Below are positions 57,256 to 64,000 of a stretch of 64,000 bases of DNA, piece after piece; the stretch's first letter is position 1; the number at the start of each line of letters is the position of its first letter. This stretch comes from Cercophora sp. LCS_1 (Eukaryota > Ascomycota > Sordariomycetes > Sordariales > Lasiosphaeriaceae). The notes beneath the pieces are model-generated. The model did no database searches and was not told where the DNA came from. It worked only from the letters and a program-made list of their open reading frames with translations. The stretch covers positions 1,054,001 through 1,118,000 of the forward strand of contig JAPZLL010000001.1 of NCBI GenBank assembly GCA_036250225.1, in the 5' to 3' direction. Both the position numbers and the translations under genes were made by a program.

Positions 57256-59791
57256 GGGTTTGGAACACTCTGGTACTTTCTGGCACCCGTGCCTCGAACC
57301 CAAGCGCATTAGTTCTTAGACGACACCGGGCACAGGGCACCGGGCACAAAGATAAGACGGAGCGACCAGCAACGTCCAAAGACCTCTCCTATGCAGCGAC
57401 CTATCCACACAATATATCCGCAAGCTGACAAGTTCTATCCAGCAGCTCGGATCGACAAAGCAGCCCTGATATCAGGTAACCTCAAACTAAGGTGGCCAAC
57501 ATCAAGGACACATATCACCGGAGAACAGACAACCCAGAATTACATCCCATGCCTCAATGTCCAACGAAGGCAACACCCCGACCGGGAAACTCGTATAAAA
57601 CATTCTGCCATCCTAGCAACAAGCCTTGCAGCAGAGATACTCTTCGATCGCGCAACACGCACACCAAGTGAGACACGCTACAAGCCAGCCCTTCTCCTCG
57701 TTGTCCATCCCATCTCGAAGACTGGGAACTTGAGTTTGGGTGTCTCTTTCTACCTGTTCTAGAACTGGTTCGCCCATCTTGACATGGGTTTGCTAGATGG
57801 TGGTCAGCAAGTGCACCTATCTTCACGGTTCGGGTTGTGCAACGGGTGTGATGGGTGCGATCAAGGTGTGTGGGGTGTCTTCAGGGCCCTGGTGCCAAGA
57901 CGGGAGCGGCGCTCCTTAGCTTTTGCCCTTCTGTGGGGAGCAGGGGGGCGTAAGACGCTGCCCGGTGCTTCGACACGAGGGATCTACAAATAGAACATCC
58001 TCTTACCGGTTGTTTGGGTGATGATAGGAGAGGCATTGTGTGGCTCTTGGCCTTGTGGGACAGATGTTTCTCGTGGCATTTTCGGCCCTTTTGGTAGATT
58101 TGTGTCCCAATCAATGCCAAGCTGTTGTTTCGTTACCTTGGCAGTTCAACAATCGCGAAGACTTCACTGAATGCGGAGCAGATGGGCGGTGCACATTTCA
58201 CGATCAACTGAGCTTTTGTACATTTTGATATCGGTGATGGAACTGCGGTAGCATGGTTCTCATGGGAGCATGAGCGTTACGAGAGCCACGAGAAGTAAAC
58301 GGAGGCTGCTTTGGTACACAATCGGTGGTATGATAGACATTGCGCTTGCACCACGAGGCTGAGGACAGTGATCATCACGAAGTCTGATGCCAGAGGAGCT
58401 CTGTTCCAGCAGCCTCAGGACCCTTCCATCATCCCTCAATGTTTCAAGCCCTCCCGTGCTAAACTTTTAGCGCACGAGGATTACGGCTGTCAAGAGCTAG
58501 CGCCTGTTGGGGTGGGAGTTTTGCATCCTGCTTGTGTAACAGCGCGAAACGTTGCTGCGCTTGCTTGCGAATGCTTTTCGTCAGAATCCACATCATCAGC
58601 ACGATACTATCGGACGCGGCCACACATTCGGGTGTCTGGCGAATCATGGCTGCAGTGGACAATAGGGTAAATTAGTAAGTTCATGGTGAGATCTCGTGAC
58701 ATGCCGCTTTTCTGCAAGCATCCCAGCCCAGGATCCTACATGCAAGTCACGGTTCGAAGTAAATTGACGTAACCTTTTCATGACTCCCGCCCGGACCTTG
58801 GCCAGGTCCATCTACGCACCGAGGCCCAAAATGTCGACCGGCCTATGACTCGTCGTCTTTAAGCGAGTATGGTTAGTTATCGTTGTACGCATCTCATCGG
58901 TTTGCGCTTCACTCAATACCCGTGATTCCGTCCACCGGTGTGGGTTTTGCAGAAAGTCGGACCCCCAAATCGTCGGCCAAGGCGCCAAGAAAATGCAACA
59001 TCCAGGAAGGTGCATTGGGCTGACTCCTAGGCTTTTTGCTCAGAATACTTGCTTGCTTGCCCAAGGAGGCTCAATCGAGCCACGGAGGAGATCATCGGCG
59101 AGATACGGGTAATGTGGGGAAACCCTGAGGTTCCTGTCACCTATCGGTGCCGGTTTCCGATCAACTTCCCCAGGATCAACCAGCTGACCTCGGTGACGCT
59201 TTCAACGAGCCGGTTTGAGGATATCTTGGCTTCCGGGAATACCCCCATCGTCGCCTCATTCCTGCAGGTGACGGACTCGCAAACCGCTCAAAGAGCCTCT
59301 AGCTACGACCTCGTTTCCCGGCGCCGTGTTTCGGCCCCGCGTTTCCGCGGGGTCAATATGTCAAGTCCCAGCCTTGCCAGCCCCTGCACCTTTTTGCGCA
59401 CCCAGTGGATTGCACACTGCGAACGTCGTCTTGATAGCGGAATGCTGTGTTGACAGGTCCCCAAGATCCTCGACAGGTGGGTCTTTCGTATCTCGTTGCT
59501 AGAGGTTCCGGTCCTCACAGATCCCAATTGACTCGGCCTTACCGAGTGTTTCCCGACGATCTGACCAGGTCCCACCCGGCCCGCGATTGCCCTTCTCTTG
59601 ACAGCCAAGCGAGCGAGCCAACGGCGTTGACTCATTTTAGTCACCGCGTCCCGGCAATGGCCAGTATTCTGGCCTCAACCCCACTTCATATGCTCCCATT
59701 CTCACACGGGACCAGAAGCCCAAGGAACTACAGGGGGAGGCGTCGCTGCCTGATAAGGTTGGATGTGCAGGACAGATGCACCTCTCTTAAG

Positions 59792-59864
59792 GCGTCCAAT
59801 TGCGGTGTGTTGTGGCACCCAGGCCGGTCTTTAGTGTCGTTGTGATGCCCCCGTAATTGGACGC
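59792..59864. repeat. Imperfect inverted repeat upstream of the 60.3-kb gene
   Basis: GCGTCCAATTGCGG (59792-59805) is complementary to CCGTAATTGGACGC (59851-59864) at 13 of 14 positions across a 45-bp spacer. Immediately beyond the right arm, CACACTGCAATT is nearly complementary to AATTGCGGTGTG in the left arm, so two registers are possible. It sits about 170 bp before a TATA-like box. It may be a regulator site or a remnant of a small inverted-repeat element. Confidence 0.5.
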
Positions 59865-60011
59865 CCACACTGCAATTCTGTCGGCGGATTGGGGGGTTTA
59901 CAGAGCATGACCCAAACCTTCTTGGGGATGTAACGTGTGCCAAGTCCTGTCGTCAGCACGGCCCCGTTTGGCCTACCCATCGACGCTCGCAGACGGCCTG
60001 TAGGTCCTGAG

Positions 60012-60041
60012 GACGTCGATAGGACTTGGGACATAAATAAG
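60012..60041 (+). promoter_or_regulatory. Candidate core promoter (GACGTC and TATA-like box)
   Basis: GACGTC, the palindromic core of CRE-type sites, occurs at 60012-60017. CATAAATAAG at 60032-60041 resembles a TATA box. C-rich, A-rich leader sequence follows to the ATG at 60269. If transcription starts some 30-60 bp after the TATA box, the out-of-frame ATG at 60055 may or may not be in the leader. Confidence 0.4.
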
Positions 60042-60268
60042 GCAGCTGTTCCTCATGGCGAACCATCCCATCTTGCCCCTAGATAAACACCAACCACCCC
60101 ATATTGCTCATATCGCACTGCTCTCTTTAACACCCAAGCACCAGGAGTGCATCATCCACAAACCCTGGTGGGCACTCGCTTTCGGCCAACAGCATTTCAC
60201 TACCGTGGCAACGCACTTAAACGTCTGGCAGTATCAACCACATCCACGCCTCAGCACCCAAGACGGAA

Positions 60269-60607
60269 ATGTCCAGCTCTCGTGCTCCCGCCCCGTCCCC
60301 CATCAACATCCATCGGACATACAGCAGCCCGACTGCGAGCCCTAGCTCTGAGAGTGTAAGACGCTCTGCAATGAGACTGCTGGCCGATCAAGCTAACGCC
60401 CAACCCAAGGGATCAAGGAGCTTTGCCAGTGAGGACTATCTTTTGGGAGCCATGGCCTCTCCAGCCACGGACCGAAAGGTCTCGGGACCCAAGGTCAAGT
60501 CACCAAAGGTGAACGCCAACAGCTACTGCGGCCGCCACTCGGACGAGTTCTTGTTCGGGCCACACGGTTTCGGCGACCTTTGGCGCCACATCACCAAGCG
60601 CGACTGA
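60269..60607 (+). CDS. Small protein of unknown function
   Basis: A single exon encodes 112 residues. I do not recognise it. Residues 1-45 are Ser/Pro/Arg-rich. The middle has RSFASEDYLLGAMASP and a Lys-rich run (KVSGPKVKSPKVN). The C-terminus is the most structured-looking part, NSYCGRHSDEFLFG followed by a Gly/Phe/Trp segment and a basic end (HITKRD). No signal peptide, membrane helix or Cys pattern for a secreted protein is seen. A TATA-like box and CRE core upstream support a real, possibly stress- or nutrient-controlled gene. An overlapping frame (60055-60345) is probably not translated. Confidence 0.55.
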   Translation: MSSSRAPAPSPINIHRTYSSPTASPSSESVRRSAMRLLADQANAQPKGSRSFASEDYLLGAMASPATDRKVSGPKVKSPKVNANSYCGRHSDEFLFGPHGFGDLWRHITKRD

Positions 60608-61376
60608 TGGTTGCGCGGCTAAGTGAGATATATCAACGGCGTCTCGGCTAGCCCGCAAGAGCCCCTTAAGATTCGCGACATCACCACTTTTTTTTCTCCT
60701 GGCGACTTATTCTCTTTTAATCATCCCGTACTGGCTGGAACAGTTTGTACCACGATGTGTCAGCGAAGGATGATATTTTTTGGTTAACGTGTGATGAATG
60801 ATGAGCGAGATACCAACTTTGGAAAGATTAGACGGGGGCGTTTGGATAAACGAATCGACCACGGACCAGGTTCGAGGAGACGATGTGAGGAAGGAAAAAA
60901 TAAGCATCTTCAGAGCCAAATGAATCAATTGAAATCAAGAGAACATATACGACGTGATGCACAAAATCCGGACACTTTGGGCTCCAAGAGCGAAGACTGT
61001 CAGCCGTTGGAGATAGGATGAAGGCAGGTAAGGTAGGTACCGAGGCGCCGGCCCGCCAAGGAACTTCGGCTCTCCCGGCGGTGCCGTCTCAGCGCGGCGC
61101 GGTCCCCGTTGACAACCCTGACCCATCAGTCGTCCCTGCCCCTGTCCCCCAAAAAAAAGTGGAAGCATCCAAAGGTCGAATTCCACAAGGCCGACTCCAT
61201 TTTGCTCAGCAGAAAAACAACTGCGGTGAAGCAAGAGAGACATTTTTGGTTTACGACACACTTTGCAACAAAGTCTCAGGGCCCCGTGACGGTATTTACC
61301 TTAGGTAGTCTTATTTCGGATCTCTCCGACCTTCACCGACTCGACTCGCTCCCGATCTCGCTCCCGATCACCAGCA
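60608..61376. other. Intergenic region before PHS1
   Basis: No gene was recognised in 0.77 kb; it contains the 3' UTR of the small gene and the PHS1 promoter. Confidence 0.5.
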
Positions 61377-62133
61377 ATGCCGGCAACAGCGAAACGCGCC
61401 GGCGCCAGCGGGCCCAAGAAAGCATACCTCGTCCTTTACAATGCCGCGTCCGCAATCGCATGGAGTGTTGTATTTGGGCGCGTCGCCGCCGTCCTCTACA
61501 CGCGCGGTGCGCCGCTTGTGCCGCTCGTCGTCAACGACTTTGCGCGCAACATCCAGACCGTTGCCATCATGGAGATCCTTCACGCCCTGACAGGTTTGGC
61601 TCTCATTCATGTAGGGATCTCAACGCGCTAACGTATATGCTCCAGGTGTTGTCCCCGCCCCCGTGTTCACGACCGCAATGCAAGTGGCTAGCCGACTTCT
61701 CCTTGTCTGGGGCATCTCGTTCCCCTTCCCAGCGCTCAACTCGGATATCTTTTACTCGAGCATGCTCTTGGCATGGAGCACGACTGAGATTATTCGCTAC
61801 ACCTATTTCGCTCTCAAGCAGTTCGATGCCGTGCCAGGGTGGCTTCATTGGTTGCGATACAGCGCTTTCACGATTCTCTACCCCATTGGAATCTCCAGCG
61901 AGGTCAAGATGATCTTCAATGCGCTCCTGGGACCCGCGGGAACTCTCCACGAGTACTATCCCTTGGCGCTCGTGGTTATCTTGCTGTCGTATATTCCCGG
62001 TATGTTCTTTTATGGTTGAGCGATTACGAGATTTCATGCGCTGACAGCGACAGGCTCTGTTGTCCTCTTTTCACACATGCTGAGCCAGCGAAAGAAGTAT
62101 CTGAGCCCTGCTAAGGCCAAGAAGACCCAATGA
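61377..62133 (+). CDS. PHS1: Very-long-chain 3-hydroxyacyl-CoA dehydratase (Phs1)
   Basis: Three exons, 61377-61593, 61646-61999 and 62054-62133, encode 216 residues, matching the family. Phs1 is an ER multi-pass enzyme that dehydrates 3-hydroxyacyl-CoA in the fatty-acid elongation cycle, supplying very long chains for sphingolipids. The catalytic Tyr and Glu are visible seven residues apart, Tyr151 and Glu158 in LYPIGISSE. Other signatures are YLVLYNAASAIAW near the start, ILHALTGVVPAP across intron 1 and WSTTEIIRYTYFA. The C-terminus has a Lys-rich tail (KAKKTQ) compatible with ER retention. The last intron has two candidate acceptors six nt apart. Six membrane helices are expected. Confidence 0.95.
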
Positions 62134-62541
62134 ATATCCCGGAGTAGTGTCAGTTAGGGCATTACCTCCAACTGGACCCACTGGCCGGTTCTCGCATGTT
62201 CAAGAGCCCAGCGCGCGAGTCGGAAACAATAGACAAGGTCTCCCCTTGGTCGGGTATAGTCCGCGGCAAAGCGAAGCGAAGTCGCGAGAGGCACATAGGA
62301 TAGAAGTTCGGGCAGCCAGCGCAAGCCCCACTAGGATAATGCTAGTCAGGGGCGGTAGAGCAAGCCCCATACATTGCGTATTGTCTTGTACATGTCACTT
62401 GTATCATAGATAGAACATTGCTCCGCGTTGCTGGCGCCTCCCCCCAATAGACATCACCACATACAGACAACAAAGCAAACAGTCCCTGATGCCAGTGCCC
62501 GAGATTGAGATCCCATTCAACGCCGAACCACCCAATTACCC
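62134..62541. other. Convergent 3' region of PHS1 and the hydrolase gene
   Basis: The 408-bp spacer holds both terminators. Nothing else was recognised. Confidence 0.5.
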
Positions 62542-63732
62542 CTAAGATCGTATTGCCTCGCCACTGCTTTCGTACCAATCATTCTTGGTCCAACTGGCGA
62601 TCATGTCCCTCGCCTCGTTCGCCATTGCCTCATAGGCCGGGTTCTCCGGCGGCTCAAACATGCTCATATGCGCGAGAACTTCATCCGTTGCCTTGTCGTT
62701 GACAGCCGGTCGCCAGTCCCCTGCTTTGTCCTTCTGCGGCACCACGCAAAAAGTCCTCTGGTTTCCCAGGACTGTCCCGACCACGCTGTCCGTCCGTGAC
62801 ATGGCAGCATTTCCCAATCTTGTGTAGAGATTCCCAAACCCAACCCCTAGCTCCCTGTTCAGCCTCATCATGTAGGCCACACGCCGTCTCAGTTCCTCCT
62901 TTCGCGCAAGACAGCCCACAAACTCCATGTGGGACGCTGCCCATCCCCATCCCTGGCTGATCTGTTCTCGATTGTAGTACGCGGCCGCACCGCTGGCTGC
63001 CACGGCGCCAACAGCGCCGACGGCGACTGCGATTTTCCCCCACCGTCCCCAGCCGCTGGCATTGTTGTCCTTCTCATCAGCCTTGGGTTCTGGTGCTGGC
63101 AGCGCACCGGCGGCCTTCCGTTGCGCTGGGACCCTGGAATCTGCTGCCTTGGCGCCACCCCAGAGGCTGGTAAGACCGCTCAACTGGGCGATCGTTGCAG
63201 ATGCTGCTGCGTAGTGCCCTTCTGCCCCGTGTGCCACAACGCCCGGCGAAACACCCAGGAAAGGGGTGTCAAACGCAAGAACGCCCTGGACGTAGGGAAA
63301 CATCAAGGAGTTCGGGGTCGGAGGACGTGGCGGCGCAGCAGAGGGGTTATCATCATGAATGGACGGGTCCGTGGTGCCGTGGATGGGCTTCTCTGACGCG
63401 AGAGAAATTGCCGTCTCGGCGGCGACGATGCCACCCATGGAATGGCCAACGAGAAGCACGCGGACCGAGGGGTCGACCGTCGGCGAGGGCGTCCCCGCCG
63501 CAACTTCGAGGTCGATCACCTTGTTGAGCAGCCAGTCGCGGAAGCGACCGACGCATTCGCCCAGGTCACCGCGGGTTTCATATTTGGGATAGACCTCGAC
63601 GCGTACGTTGATCTTGGGAAGGACGGTGGCGACGCGTCGGCGAAGGTCCTCGGTAAAGGCATAATTGTCACCGAACGTGGACTCACCGCCCTTGAAGCCG
63701 TGGATAAAACAAAGAAGCAATGTCTTCTTCAT
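62542..63732 (-). CDS. Lipase-like alpha/beta hydrolase (DUF676-type)
   Basis: A single exon. The frame is open to 63822, but I chose the ATG at 63732 because the fold begins directly after it (MKKTLLLCFIHGFKGGEST), giving 396 residues. The oxyanion-type HGFKGG strand is followed by the nucleophile elbow GHSMGG with Ser98 and by FDTPFLG near residues 154-160, all typical of DUF676 or lipase-like serine esterases. A Pro-rich linker and a Gly/Ala hydrophobic helix (about 233-251, AVAVGAVGAVAASGAAAYY) suggest membrane association. The C-terminal region is conserved-looking with a basic helix, then an acidic end. The substrate is unknown; lipid or ester hydrolysis is inferred. Confidence 0.8.
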   Translation of the reverse strand: MKKTLLLCFIHGFKGGESTFGDNYAFTEDLRRRVATVLPKINVRVEVYPKYETRGDLGECVGRFRDWLLNKVIDLEVAAGTPSPTVDPSVRVLLVGHSMGGIVAAETAISLASEKPIHGTTDPSIHDDNPSAAPPRPPTPNSLMFPYVQGVLAFDTPFLGVSPGVVAHGAEGHYAAASATIAQLSGLTSLWGGAKAADSRVPAQRKAAGALPAPEPKADEKDNNASGWGRWGKIAVAVGAVGAVAASGAAAYYNREQISQGWGWAASHMEFVGCLARKEELRRRVAYMMRLNRELGVGFGNLYTRLGNAAMSRTDSVVGTVLGNQRTFCVVPQKDKAGDWRPAVNDKATDEVLAHMSMFEPPENPAYEAMANEARDMIASWTKNDWYESSGEAIRS

Positions 63733-64000
63733 TGTCAGGCCCCATCGAGTGCTAGCTCGTGCAAGACGGGAGTGGTGGACGGGCTGGGAACTGCGGGGCT
63801 TCATCTGCCAGCTGACGTCCACATTCCAGGCTGCCCCGAGGACCCATGGTGGGGGTGGGGCATCGGCACAGCAGACTTTAATTCAACAACACGAGGCGAA
63901 CGACAACACGCCGGAACATCGTAGATTTGCTTTGGGTGCGCTACGTCAGTCCTCGTCTTCGTGTCGTGGGAGCCCGTCCTACATTCTGGACATACATTGT
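63733..64000. other. Upstream region of the hydrolase gene
   Basis: Only 268 bp to the window edge; presumably promoter sequence. No other feature was seen. Confidence 0.5.

Larger units (their letters stand above)
56661..60268. other. 3.6-kb intergenic region, no gene recognised
   Basis: Beyond the ARL1 3' UTR I see no coding region I can support. A near-perfect palindrome lies at 57236-57255. The right end has features of a promoter for the gene at 60269: an inverted repeat at 59792-59864, GACGTC at 60012-60017 and a TATA-like CATAAATA at 60032. Confidence 0.45.

Noticed and set aside
57391..57762. 123-residue ORF in the 56.7-60.3 kb gap
   Set aside because: No recognisable family or signal peptide and an overlapping minus-strand frame of similar size; insufficient support.

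Overview
The window looks like nuclear DNA of a filamentous ascomycete, most likely a Sordariomycete (Neurospora/Podospora/Chaetomium type). The reasons are GC-rich exons, short GT-AG introns (mostly about 45-115 nt) with CTNAC-like branch points, long pyrimidine-rich leaders, and the best matches of the proteins I could read. The genus is not something I can settle by eye. I found 22 protein genes. I saw no convincing tRNA, rRNA, transposon, RIP-degraded repeat, CRISPR array or biosynthetic cluster, so much of the window is ordinary housekeeping sequence.

Layout. 1-12 kb: a Rua1/Meu26-like transcriptional regulator (+) with long non-coding flanks. 12-15 kb: a PHD-finger nuclear protein (+). 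15.5-17 kb: LEU2-type 3-isopropylmalate dehydrogenase (+). 17.3-21.2 kb: a divergent pair, an aminoglycoside-phosphotransferase-fold kinase (-) and a DUF2235 hydrolase (+). 22.6-25.2 kb: an AVT1-like vacuolar amino-acid transporter (+). 26.8-28.9 kb: a Ksp1/Ran1-type protein kinase (-). 28.9-34.7 kb: a 5.8-kb stretch in which I see no gene. 34.7-35.7 kb: enolase-phosphatase E1 (+). 38-45.5 kb: BMT2 rRNA methyltransferase (-), ribosomal protein uL23/L25 (+), TIM8 (-), a CorA/Mnr2-type Mg transporter (-) and SPC1 of signal peptidase (+). 45.7-48.4 kb: RBX1 (-) and an Edc1/PNRC-like decapping activator (+). 49.5-56.7 kb: SMP3 GPI mannosyltransferase (-), SKP1 (+), ribosomal protein eL39 (-) and ARL1 (+). 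60-64 kb: a small unknown protein (+), the 3-hydroxyacyl-CoA dehydratase PHS1 (+) and a lipase-like alpha/beta hydrolase (-).

Shared themes. SKP1 and RBX1, two subunits of the SCF ubiquitin ligase, lie about 7 kb apart. Two ribosomal proteins and an rRNA methyltransferase serve the large ribosomal subunit. SPC1, SMP3, PHS1 and ARL1 serve the secretory and lipid pathways. LEU2, the E1 enolase-phosphatase and the AVT1-like transporter serve amino-acid metabolism. This is probably housekeeping density rather than one functional cluster.

The most interesting observations are regulatory or structural. Both transcriptional regulators have an upstream ORF whose stop codon overlaps the main start as ATGA. 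uL23 carries a GC-AG intron. ARL1 and PHS1 have competing 3' splice sites. The Rua1-like domain is followed by a 190-residue Gln/His-rich tail. A small uncharacterised gene at 60.3 kb has a clear TATA-type promoter and an inverted repeat upstream. Exon coordinates were read by eye and checked for frame continuity; they are predictions.
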